NCBI GenBank assembly: GCA_016212295.1 | Contig: JACRGO010000132.1 | Coordinates: forward strand, 1 to 15,718 | Length of the DNA: 15,718 nucleotides | Direction: 5' to 3' | Origin: Nitrospinota bacterium | GTDB taxonomy: Bacteria > Nitrospinota > Nitrospinia > JACRGO01 | In this document: piece after piece, positions 1 to 6,697 of the stretch | Position numbering within the stretch: the first letter of the stretch is position 1 | How the letters are laid out: each line of letters opens with the position of its first letter | Program-made: the position numbers and the translations under genes | Notes under the pieces: model-generated | What the model was told of the DNA's origin: nothing | Databases searched by the model: none | The model's input: the letters and a program-made list of their open reading frames with translations, nothing else

Positions 1-194
1 GCACAGGAGCGGGCTTTTAGGCCCTTCATAAGCCGGTTGAGATTTTCTTCGAGATTTTTCTCGAAGAGTTCGACCGGGACTTTATCCAGACCCGCCGCGC
101 CCCTGTTTTTCTTAACGGCTTTGAAAGCCGCCCGCATCAACTCAGGGGTGGTTCTTCCCGTAAGAGAATGGACTTTGAACTTCTCTGGCGACAT
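1..194 (-). CDS. ltrA: Group II intron reverse transcriptase/maturase, N-terminal part
   Basis: This is the first 64 codons of an intron-encoded reverse transcriptase/maturase; the gene runs off the left edge. The minus strand read from ATG at 194-192 gives MSPEKFKVHSLTGRTTPEL, followed by the RT-0 region with AVKKNRGAAGLDKVPVELFE and NLEENLNRLMKGL. The KxNRGAAGxDxxxxxxFExNLxxNLxxLM pattern is typical of bacterial LtrA-like proteins, which help the intron splice and copy it into DNA by target-primed reverse transcription. The catalytic YADD box and the maturase domain would lie outside the window, so activity cannot be judged. The frame stays open a little upstream of this ATG (TTG six codons earlier), but homology starts near this Met. 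Long structured non-coding sequence upstream (195-836) fits intron domains I-IV. The ltrA symbol is by family, not by orthology. Confidence 0.88.
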   Translation of the reverse strand, partial: MSPEKFKVHSLTGRTTPELMRAAFKAVKKNRGAAGLDKVPVELFEKNLEENLNRLMKGLKARSC

Positions 195-836
195 GGAGGA
201 TGTTTTTAGCAAACAAAGGCTTTTCCCGGAAAAGGAGGGGAAGACCTTTATAGCCGGTCTTCGGCCTTCTCGCTAACTATCCCCTTGCGGCCCGAGTGGT
301 TTTCCTCGCTCTGCCAAGTGTGTTCTTTTGTCCCTTTTTTGGGACTCCTCCGAACACGCTGTGGGCCCTTAAGGAGCAAGAACCGGAGATCGGCCCCGTG
401 CTCAGACGCGGCATAACAGGGACATTTCGGCGCAGCCTTATAATCCTTGCTTATCCCTTGAAAGGGAACCACGCGGGTCCTCGTCGGTCAATACACCGCG
501 CCATTTTCTCCAGGCGATGCCACCAATCACCTTGATGATCCTTGCGCGGTAACCGCTTTTCCGTGAAAGGAGGGCTGGTTAGGCCTCAACGCTTCACCCG
601 ATAGTGGAGGTTGGCGCATCATCGCAGGCCGAAGCGTGACACCTCCCGGAGTATCGTTGCCTGGCCCCTTCGAGAGAGCCGGTTACCCGACTAGCCTGGC
701 TGCGTAACCCTTGGATGCCAAGGTTCGAGCAACGACTTCTGCACGAGAAACGGACTCGCGCCGGTAGGATTTGGTTCCCTTAAGGAGCCTCACCGTTTGT
801 AATGGACTGGACGCAGTGTACCTGCGACTCACGCAC
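1..836 (-). mobile_element. Group II intron, 5' part (ribozyme domains plus start of its ORF)
   Basis: A retroelement read right to left. The proposed 5' splice site is at 836: the minus strand begins GTGCGTGAGTCGCAGG, matching the GTGYG 5' consensus of group II introns. About 640 nt of GC-rich, hairpin-rich non-coding DNA follows, then the reverse transcriptase ORF, as expected for an ORF inside domain IV. The 3' half of the ORF and domains V and VI are beyond the left edge. The exon just upstream of the cut ends in ACGCTGAACA, which is one arm of the inverted repeat at 835-1000, so the intron seems to sit at the edge of a small repeat element. The intron class is not assigned. The boundary is inferred from the consensus only. 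Confidence 0.72.
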
Positions 837-1000
837 TGTTCAGCGTGCGCTAGGAATGTTTAGATTCACAGGTTAGTAGTTCCGCCTTTAGGCGGCCCAA
901 TTGAAGAAAAAAAGAAAAATTCCGCCTAAAGGCGGAACTACGAGCCTAAAGAAACGCGTAAATAGCAATTTCGATTACTTTTCGAATTACGCTGAACAGT
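835..1000. repeat. MITE-like element: 12-bp terminal inverted repeats around two REP-like hairpins
   Basis: ACTGTTCAGCGT at 835-846 is matched exactly by its reverse complement at 989-1000, enclosing about 140 bp. Inside is a second inverted pair, 877-895 and 922-940, whose arms carry CCGCCTTTAGGCGG and CCGCCTAAAGGCGG. Each arm is itself a near-perfect short palindrome, so the DNA can form either one long stem or two small hairpins. No ORF is present. Size and layout suit a non-autonomous miniature element or a REP-type palindromic unit. The left terminal repeat overlaps the first two bases of the group II intron by chance or by insertion. No target-site duplication was found, and the transposase family is unknown. 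Confidence 0.6.
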
Positions 1001-1019
1001 TACTAAATTTTAAAAAATT

Positions 1020-1117
1020 AACATCGAACCCTGCACACTGAACATCGAAAAAGGAAGAAAGGATTTAACACACTTCGATGCTGGACGTTCGATGTTCAGT
1101 GTGCAGTGTTCGATGTT
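1020..1117. repeat. 30-bp inverted repeat of ATCGAAC/TGTTCGAT type
   Basis: The arm at 1020-1049 and the arm at 1088-1117 are reverse complements over 30 positions with one mismatch, separated by 38 bp. Each arm has internal near-repeats (AACATCGAA at both ends, with GCACACTG between). This predicts a very stable hairpin or cruciform lying between the MITE-like element and the 3' end of the cytochrome frame. There is no U-tract next to it, so it is unlikely to be an intrinsic terminator. It looks like a dispersed intergenic repeat. Confidence 0.75.
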
Positions 1118-1152
1118 CAAGTTTTTCCCTCTTCGATATTTAGTATCTCATT

Positions 1153-1172
1153 AAAAAAACCTTCTTGGTTCC
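1153..1172 (-). terminator. Possible weak terminator downstream of the cytochrome frame
   Basis: On the minus strand, about 25 nt past the cytochrome stop codon, AACC-AAGAA-GGTT is followed by a run of T. The stem is only four base pairs plus possible G-T pairs, so strength would be low. It is reported because it lies in the right place and orientation. Confidence 0.3.
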
Positions 1173-1194
1173 GGCTTGTCCAGGTTAGGTATTA

Positions 1195-2421
1195 TCACCC
1201 CGGTTGTTTTACATGGCACTTCCCGCAACTCTCCGTGATGGAGGCGGCCTCTTTTCCATTGTGGCAGCGGCCGCAATATTTTCCGTTCTTCATGTTGCTC
1301 ATGGTGAGGAGTCCCAAGGCGTCAGCGCTTCCACGCTCCATGGCGAAGAGCCTTTCGTGGCACTCCCTGCATTCGGGAAACAGCGACTGGTGAAATTCGT
1401 GGTCGAATCGCACCGGGGCCAGCCCTTCCGTGTCCTTGAACCAAAAGACCTCCTTGCCTTCAACGCCGGCGCCCTTCTCTTCCATGGGTTTCTCGCCCAG
1501 TATGGAATCCAGTCCCTTCTCCGCTGCGTCCAGAAGGCTTTTGGAATAACCCACGTTGTGGACTCCCGGACTCTGCTCCACGAAGAAATAGTTATACCTG
1601 GCCTCCTGGAAGAGTTTGTTGATTGCCGGATCTTCCGCCTTTGGGCCCAGCGTCTTTTCCGCTTTTTCCATCTTGCTCCCGACGGCCAGGAGACGGCTTC
1701 TGATGTAATCCTTCCACTGGTCCAGAATTTCTCCATACCGTTCATCGTTGTGGCATTCCACGCAGCGCTCTTTCACGGTGGCCAGGGTCCGCCCCTTGAA
1801 GTCAGGTTCCGTGAGGGGAGAAAGCTCGTTATGGCAGCCTGTGCAGTCCACCCCGGCCTGGAACATGGGGCTCGGCCTTTCCGGCACGCCCATTCCTCCA
1901 CGGCCGCTATAAAGCATCTTCACCCCTGAATGCTTCGAGAGGTGGCAGGACCTGCAATCCGACCCCGCAAGCTTGGCCTTGTGGTCTATCCGGTGTTTAA
2001 TGTCCTCATGGCACAGAAAACATTCCACATGCGCCGACACGTGGATTTCATGAAGTTTTTCCTTTTCTCCACGGATTTCCACCCGTTCCGGGAAATCATG
2101 GCACTTGAAACAGGTGGTCTCCTCCACTTGTCCTTGTCCCTTGAAAACGTGGCCGTGGCATTCCAGGCAACTGATTTTCCCATCAATATATTTTTCGTGC
2201 TCGATATTTTGGGGTCCAAGGGGGATAACCTTCGGGAGGTCCCGGTGGCATCGCAGGCATTCCTCATCAGACTTTTTCCCGCCTTTGGCGTCCCAATTCT
2301 TTTTCTTGAGATGGCAAAGGTAGCAGTGGGTTTCGTTTACCGAGATATGTTGTCCTCCTTTCAGTGGTGAATGGCAGGAGGTATAATTGTTATGGAAATT
2401 AAATAAAAGTATCCACGAATT
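1195..2421 (-). pseudogene. Multiheme c-type cytochrome (11 CXXCH), 5'-truncated or start-less
   Basis: The frame encodes about 408 residues with eleven CXXCH heme sites: CYLCH, CLRCH, CLECH, CFKCH, CFLCH, CRSCH, CTGCH, CVECH, CRECH, CGRCH and CGKCH. Such proteins carry electrons in the periplasm or at the cell surface and need a Sec signal for heme attachment. Here none is visible. The frame is open back to the TGA (2424-2422) of the upstream gene, with no ATG, GTG or TTG until GTG at 2127-2125, which would discard three heme sites. Upstream of that GTG the protein is clearly conserved (CHSPLKGGQHISV, then HCYLCH). A first heme site is decayed: YTSCH, where TAT at 2385-2383 replaces an expected TGT. 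A GTG at 2425-2423 overlaps the upstream stop and has a GAGGG ribosome site, but its frame stops after eight codons. A deletion or frameshift that removed the start and signal peptide is the simplest reading; an assembly error is possible. Confidence 0.78.
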
Positions 2422-4071
2422 TCACTTCTTTCCCTCTTGCTCCAAAAGAAACTCCGATATTCCTTCCCTTATAGGCGCAAGGGCCGGGTCTCTCAGGGTT
2501 TCCCTTGCCATTCTTGGATGCATCATTGGATATATTTCCTTATAAAATTCCAGGGCCTTAGACGTTTGCCCGGACCGGGCGTACAAGCTTATCACCCCCA
2601 GATAAGGCACGATGTTTTTTTCGTCCGCCTTCCTCGCCATCTCGAACACCTTCAGCGCCTCGGCGATTTTTCCACCGTCCTCCAGCGCATAACCAAGGTT
2701 GCAATACAGCATGCTCGTGTTGGGCTTATATAGCTGTTTTTCCCATGAGTAGACTTGAAGTGAAATGATTGACAGGCCAAGCAGACAATAAAAAAGCCCC
2801 TTGCGGAAAAAATTCCTGTCCAGGAGTGAAAGGGCGTGGGAGCCGAAGAGTATGAGAAAGGGGACCAGGGGCAGCCTGTACCTGGTGGTCACGAAAAAGG
2901 CCATGAGCGTCGCCGCCTGAATGCCTATGGCACCAAGAAGAAGATAGTTTTTTTTCCAGTCCCTCATGGAAATCCACAGACCCGCCAGGGCCAGGGGAAA
3001 AATCAAGGCGTAGTTCATGAAGAACCATTTCAGCCCCGGAGTAAACTCGTTCCTTTCAAAATTCATGTAATAAATTATTGAGGTATCAGTTCCGGAAACC
3101 AGCCAATGCAGTTTTTGAAGTTCCAGAATCAGGTACCGCCTTGGGTCCTCGATGATAAAACTCAAGGCCTTCCTGAACCAAAAGCGGGAAACCTCCGAGG
3201 CGCCAAGCGGTCTGCCTGTCTCCCTTTCAGCGGCCTTCCTGGCGTCCTCGTTTTGAAATTGAAGGGACGCTGTGATTTCCGGGGGAGGGGCGTATGTGCC
3301 CGCGGCATTTATATTGTTTCCATGATAGAAGGTTTCTCCTCCGTTAGCGGCCACTAATATGAGGTCCCTTTCCAGGATGTAGTTTCCAAGGGCGCACGGA
3401 AATATGGCAAGGCAGAATCCCAGGGAAAAGGCCAGGGCCTTTTTTGCCTTAGCCGGGGCCTTTTCCTGGAGGCACAGGAAGAAATGCCCAACGCCCAACG
3501 GAAGCAATAGCAAAAGGTTGGAACTGGCCAGGGCAGGCAACCCGCCCAGGATTCCGCAAAAGATCCACGGCAATGGGCCTTGCTTGTCCTCAAATCTTTT
3601 GAAAACCAGGACAAAGGACGTCAACAGGAAAACCACCAGGGTTGCTGGAAGCAGTTTAAGCCCATAAAAGGCGAAGACGTCTGTAAAGGAAAAAATCAGC
3701 GAGGCGATGATTCCGGTTTTTTTGTTTAAAAAATCCCTGCCTATTAAATAAAGAAGAACGGCCGTGGCGGAGCTTAAAACCATTTGAAAAAGAAAAAGAA
3801 AAAAATAATTTTCTCCGAAGATCTTGAAAAAAGCCGCCACGGAATATGGATACAAGGGGGCATGATAAAAGGCCCCCTTGCCTATCCAATCGCCGCCAAT
3901 GATCTCCCTGGCCCAGTTGGCGTATTTCTCGGAATCCAGCAGAAAGGCGTTGAAATAAGGATTGCCTGCCCTGTACTCATAAAGGAGGGCGAGCCTGGGC
4001 GCCAGGGCCGCAATGAACAGGACCAAAACGGTTGGAAAGGATTTTGTTTTTTGGGGTTCTTCTTGGTTCAT
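2422..4071 (-). CDS. PMT/ArnT-like GT-C glycosyltransferase with C-terminal TPR
   Basis: A 549-residue polytopic membrane protein. A short cytosolic N-terminus leads into a first membrane segment (about residues 13-31), then a periplasmic loop with LLDSEKYANWA (Asp46, Glu48) and FYHAPLYPY. This is the pattern of the dolichyl-phosphate-mannose mannosyltransferase/PMT_2 clan, whose members move a sugar from a polyprenyl-phosphate donor to a protein or lipid outside the inner membrane; the loop acid is usually catalytic. About ten further hydrophobic segments follow to about residue 430. The last 110 residues form one to three TPR-like helix pairs (NTSMLYCNLGYALEDGGKIA and following). The start ATG has only a poor ribosome site (GTAAAAGA). 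It is divergent from the TMTC-like gene 32 bp away, with the cytochrome frame directly downstream. Donor and target are unknown. Confidence 0.82.
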   Translation of the reverse strand: MNQEEPQKTKSFPTVLVLFIAALAPRLALLYEYRAGNPYFNAFLLDSEKYANWAREIIGGDWIGKGAFYHAPLYPYSVAAFFKIFGENYFFLFLFQMVLSSATAVLLYLIGRDFLNKKTGIIASLIFSFTDVFAFYGLKLLPATLVVFLLTSFVLVFKRFEDKQGPLPWIFCGILGGLPALASSNLLLLLPLGVGHFFLCLQEKAPAKAKKALAFSLGFCLAIFPCALGNYILERDLILVAANGGETFYHGNNINAAGTYAPPPEITASLQFQNEDARKAAERETGRPLGASEVSRFWFRKALSFIIEDPRRYLILELQKLHWLVSGTDTSIIYYMNFERNEFTPGLKWFFMNYALIFPLALAGLWISMRDWKKNYLLLGAIGIQAATLMAFFVTTRYRLPLVPFLILFGSHALSLLDRNFFRKGLFYCLLGLSIISLQVYSWEKQLYKPNTSMLYCNLGYALEDGGKIAEALKVFEMARKADEKNIVPYLGVISLYARSGQTSKALEFYKEIYPMMHPRMARETLRDPALAPIREGISEFLLEQEGKK

Positions 4072-4074
4072 TCT

Positions 4075-4102
4075 TTTACGATTCGTTCTGGTTAGGTATA
4101 AT
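4075..4102 (+). promoter_or_regulatory. Candidate sigma70-type promoter in the divergent spacer
   Basis: TTTACG at 4075-4080, a 16-bp spacer and a perfect TATAAT at 4097-4102 fall in the 32-bp gap between two divergent genes. Transcription would begin near 4108-4110, at or just after the first ATG codons of the plus-strand gene, which would make its mRNA nearly leaderless or move the start to ATG 4110. On the minus strand TTGTGG-17 bp-TATACC is a weaker counterpart for the other gene. Both are motif matches only. Confidence 0.3.
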
Positions 4103-4103
4103 C

Positions 4104-5975
4104 ATGATAATGATAACCCACAACGAAAGCCGTACAAAACAAAGCGCCGTCCTTTTCATTCTTCTTGCCTGCCTGATGTCCCTTATCTATTTAGGGACCC
4201 TCAACGGCGAATTTCTTTTTGATGATTTTCCTAGGATATTGGAAAATCCAGGATTGACCGAGCCGCTCAGCCTCAAAAAAATAGTTACGGTAGGGATGCC
4301 CTCCCGTCCCTTCCTCATGCTGACCCTGGCCATGAACAAATATATAGGAGGGGACAAGACCTTCGGATACCACCTGTTCAACACTGTAGTTCATGTCTTA
4401 AATTCCATCCTTCTTTCCGTGGTCCTCACGAAATTTTTTGCCTTGGCAAGATTCGGCGAATGGAAGGAAATAAATTCGCTTAAAAACCTCCCTTTTATTG
4501 CCGCGCTTATCTTCGCGGTCCATCCCCTGCAGACCGAATCAGTCTCCTACGCCATTTGCAGGTCAGAGGAATTGTCCACTTTTTTCTACCTGCTGGCGGT
4601 TTTCTTTTATGTAAAGGCACATAGGCACAAAGGCACAAAGAACCAGTCAAACCAACTCGTGCTCAATGCCTGCGCGTTTTTCTCCGCCTTCCTCGGCGTT
4701 CTGTCAAAGGAGATAGCTGTCACCCTGCCTGCGGTCCTTGTCCCTGTGGACTATTTTTTTATAGCTGAATACGACTTAAGGCGATGTGCTAAAAGATTTT
4801 TCACGGCCCTTCCTTTTTATATAGCGATTATCTTAACTGCCGTTAACTTGGTCAAGTTGGACGCAGGAGTGGGGGTTTATGATAGGGGCGTGTATGAAAA
4901 CATGCTGACCCAGTCAAACGTGGTGGCGTTCTATATCAAGCTGTTGTTCTTCCCGATTACCCAGGCGTTTGATTATAATTTTCCCGGATTTAGAAGCCTT
5001 TGGACATTTCCAACCCCCTTCTCGATATGCCTGATCCTGGGACTATTGGGCCTGGCTGTCCTGCTGCGAAAAAAAAATAGACTAGTTTCCTTTTCCCTTC
5101 TCTGGTTTTTTATCACCTTGTCCCCAACGTCAAGCTTTGTGCCCGTGGATGATATAATTTTTGAGCACAGGCTTTATCTCCCCTTCGTGGGCGTCTCCAT
5201 TTTATCAGGAATCCTTCTCTTGCGCGCCTCCAACGGATTGGCGGGAACGCTTCATGTCTCCGGAAGAAAAGCGCTGTTTTTAATTTCGTTTTTTGTGTTT
5301 TTCCTGCTTTCCATAAACGCTCTTCACAGGAATGGGATTTACAAGGATTCCATGTCTTTCTGGGAGGACGCTGTAAGGAAGGCCCCCTGGAAGGACAGGC
5401 CCAACAACAACCTGGCCGCGCTTTATGGGAAAGCCGGGAGGTACAAGGAAGTGGAAGGACTTCTGACGCGCGCGCTTGAGGTATCTCCCTGGCATCCAGA
5501 GGCGCGGGCCAATTTAGGGGAGGCTTATTTTCATCTTGGACGGCCGGCGGAAGCGGAAGCGGAGTTTAATAAGGTCCTGAAAGAGCATCCTGACATGCCG
5601 CAGGCCAATTATTTCATGGGGAGGATGGCGGAGGATGGCGAGGACTTGAAGGCCGCCAGGGAGTATTACGAAAAGACCCTTGGCAGGAAGCCGGAACTGA
5701 CGGCGGCAAGGAACAAGCTGGCAGGGGTTTTTCTCAAGGAAGGCGGCATGGACCAAGCCCTGTTTCATTTCAAGAAGACCCTGGAGAAAAAACCGGACGA
5801 TGTGGAGGCCAATGCCAATATAGGCATAGTTTACGGTAGCATGGGCTTTTATGATATGGCCGTCAGGCATTTGCAGGCCGCGCTTAAGGCCGAGCCCGGG
5901 AACCCGGCAGTGCTTAAAAACCTTGCCTATGCCCAGGAACGATTAAAGGAGGAAAAGGGTGGCAGGGGAAAATAA
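4104..5975 (+). CDS. TMTC-like GT-C glycosyltransferase with TPR tail
   Basis: A membrane protein of about 623 residues. After a first membrane segment comes LNGEFLFDDFPRI (Asp40-Asp41), then YHLFNTVVHVLNSILL, FAVHPLQTESVSYAICRSEE, LSKEIAVTLPAVLVPVDYFF and EHRLYLPFVG. These are the marks of the TMTC/DUF1736 group, which in animals contains protein O-mannosyltransferases; bacterial members are mostly uncharacterised. From about residue 433 to the end are five to six TPR units (for example ARANLGEAYFHLGRPAEAEA), probably periplasmic and likely to dock a partner or substrate. The frame is open from 4032, but 4104 (or 4110) is chosen because the longer version would overlap the divergent gene and add an unlikely leader. 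No strong ribosome site is visible. A 24-bp stretch of three 8-bp repeats lies inside the gene at 4615-4638. Confidence 0.82.
   Translation: MIMITHNESRTKQSAVLFILLACLMSLIYLGTLNGEFLFDDFPRILENPGLTEPLSLKKIVTVGMPSRPFLMLTLAMNKYIGGDKTFGYHLFNTVVHVLNSILLSVVLTKFFALARFGEWKEINSLKNLPFIAALIFAVHPLQTESVSYAICRSEELSTFFYLLAVFFYVKAHRHKGTKNQSNQLVLNACAFFSAFLGVLSKEIAVTLPAVLVPVDYFFIAEYDLRRCAKRFFTALPFYIAIILTAVNLVKLDAGVGVYDRGVYENMLTQSNVVAFYIKLLFFPITQAFDYNFPGFRSLWTFPTPFSICLILGLLGLAVLLRKKNRLVSFSLLWFFITLSPTSSFVPVDDIIFEHRLYLPFVGVSILSGILLLRASNGLAGTLHVSGRKALFLISFFVFFLLSINALHRNGIYKDSMSFWEDAVRKAPWKDRPNNNLAALYGKAGRYKEVEGLLTRALEVSPWHPEARANLGEAYFHLGRPAEAEAEFNKVLKEHPDMPQANYFMGRMAEDGEDLKAAREYYEKTLGRKPELTAARNKLAGVFLKEGGMDQALFHFKKTLEKKPDDVEANANIGIVYGSMGFYDMAVRHLQAALKAEPGNPAVLKNLAYAQERLKEEKGGRGK
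4615..4638 (+). repeat. Three 8-bp tandem repeats inside the TMTC-like gene
   Basis: AGGCACAT, AGGCACAA and AGGCACAA lie head to tail and total 24 bp, so the reading frame is kept. They encode part of a hydrophilic loop (AHRHKGTKNQ) after a membrane segment. The unit resembles simple intergenic repeats rather than membrane-protein coding sequence, so it may be a repeat expansion or insertion tolerated in a loop. Confidence 0.7.
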
Positions 5976-6033
5976 CATGGCTTTGAGAATTGATTTAAAG
6001 GGACGCCCGCGCTCCCAGGCTCCCCAATCGCCT

Positions 6034-6063
6034 CTCGTTCCCAGGGTCCTCCCTGGGAATGAG
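6034..6063. repeat. GC-rich hairpin repeat, copy 1 (CCCAGGG-TCCT-CCCTGGG)
   Basis: Between the TMTC-like gene and the degenerate cluster, CTCGTTCCCAGGG pairs with CCCTGGGAATGAG (one G-T pair) around a TCCT loop. The same core occurs at 11576-11601 with a perfect stem, and a partial copy (GCTCCCAGGCTCC) lies just upstream at 6011-6023. No T-tract follows it on the plus strand, so it is a dispersed palindrome rather than a clear terminator. Nothing else was seen between 5976 and 6105. Confidence 0.75.
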
Positions 6064-6105
6064 AAAATTTCAAACATTGTCAGGTTCACTAATAAAGGGG
6101 GCAAT

Positions 6106-6330
6106 ATGCCTTGCTGGGTACAGATAGCTCAGGGACTACTCACCCCAATGATTGCCATCATTACAACCTACATTGCATGGCAGCAATGGAATGCAACGAA
6201 GCTGAAGATGAGAATGGAACGGTATGAACGAAGGCTAAAGATCTACCAAGAAACCCATAAATTCATTTCAGAGGTAATCCGAGATGTAAAGCCCGAACTC
6301 CCCCAAATGTACGGGTTCTACAGTAAGTGA
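6106..6330 (+). pseudogene. Small membrane protein, C-terminally truncated
   Basis: The ATG at 6106 follows a good ribosome site (AAAGGGGG, four bases before). The product of 74 residues starts MPCWVQIAQGLLTPMIAIIT, forms one membrane helix (about residues 8-25) and continues YIAWQQWNATKLKMRMERYE into a basic amphipathic stretch. From memory this is the N-terminal half of a widespread uncharacterised family of roughly 150-170 residues, with one membrane helix and a coiled cytosolic tail, often near accessory genes. Here it ends at TGA soon after ISEVIRDVKPE, so about half the expected length is gone. The frame is open back to 5959, but that extension covers the hairpin repeat and is not credible as protein. 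Function unknown; truncation is inferred from family length. Confidence 0.6.
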
Positions 6331-6412
6331 TTTCCTTCGGTCATGCGCGAAAAAGAGCGGTTCACTACGAGGAAACCGACCGGCAACCAATATAACAAAA
6401 TAAGGAAAGAAA

Positions 6413-6516
6413 ATGCCTACTGTTTTGAGGGTAGGGCCATATCGGTTTTTCGAGCTATAATTGAGGAAAATCACGAAGACTTGCTGGAGGCGTGGAATGA
6501 GTATTTTAGCCGTTGA
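6413..6516 (+). pseudogene. DUF4160 protein remnant with internal deletion
   Basis: From ATG 6413 (ribosome site AAGGAAA) the frame reads MPTVLRVGPYRFF, the canonical N-terminus of DUF4160 proteins, then meets a stop at 6458-6460. In another frame, 6457-6516 reads IIEENHEDLLEAWNEYFSR and a stop, the canonical C-terminus of the same family. The middle, including the usual EPPHVHVE segment, is missing: two conserved ends are fused out of frame. DUF4160 genes usually pair with DUF2442 and are suspected toxin-antitoxin-type modules. The same pairing is seen here, with the C-terminal piece overlapping the DUF2442 start. An accidental 57-codon frame from 6343 runs through the junction. Confidence 0.72.
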
Positions 6517-6697
6517 AATCGACGTCCCATGTGCGGTGGGTGTTCATGTTATCCGCGCAAATTTTTCAACCGCGCCATGGAGCGCGCATGGCCGCAAACA
6601 AAATGGATTTTATCATGGAACAGGAATCAGACGGGCGTTGGCTGGCAGGCCAAGCCTAGCACAACCCTTAAGAGCATTCACCCCACTTCCTTTCTAA
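6497..6697 (+). pseudogene. DUF2442 protein remnant
   Basis: ATG 6497 has a strong ribosome site (GGAGG, seven bases before) and reads MSILAVEIDVPCAVGVHV, matching the N-terminal strand of DUF2442 proteins, the usual partner of DUF4160. The conserved middle (the DGR.ISVPLAW region) is absent and the sequence becomes low-complexity. Near the end LAGRPSLAQPLRAF resembles the C-terminal LAGRPSGES..SF motif of the family, again pointing to an internal deletion that kept both ends. The residual frame overlaps the 3' end of the opposite-strand DHH gene and includes a HicB-like start in another frame. Not expected to be functional. Confidence 0.55.
6588..6659 (+). pseudogene. HicB-like antitoxin N-terminal remnant
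   Basis: ATG 6588 opens MAANKMDFIMEQESDGRWLA, then TAG at 6657. The FI.EQE.DGRWLA stretch is the first strand of HicB-family antitoxins, normally followed by a partly degraded RNase-H-like fold and a DNA-binding domain. Only about 24 codons remain and no HicA gene was found next to it. It lies inside the out-of-frame DUF2442 remnant, so at least two decayed modules are interleaved here. The call rests on a short motif and could be chance. Confidence 0.42.

Noticed and set aside
350-356. Possible EBS1 of the group II intron pairing with the 5' exon (7 bp)
   Set aside because: It lies about 480 nt into the intron, too far for domain I, and includes a G-U pair; likely chance.
1204-1929. 241-codon plus-strand ORF opposite the cytochrome
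   Set aside because: It is the antisense of the CXXCH-rich frame; the heme motifs on the other strand are decisive.
4032-4103. Longer N-terminus for the TMTC-like protein (MERILFFGV...)
   Set aside because: It would overlap the divergent gene's start and add an extra hydrophobic stretch not expected before the family's first membrane segment.
6343-6516. 57-codon ORF starting MREKERF
   Set aside because: Only its C-terminal 20 residues are protein-like, and they are the DUF4160 tail; the rest is an accidental fusion frame across a deletion.
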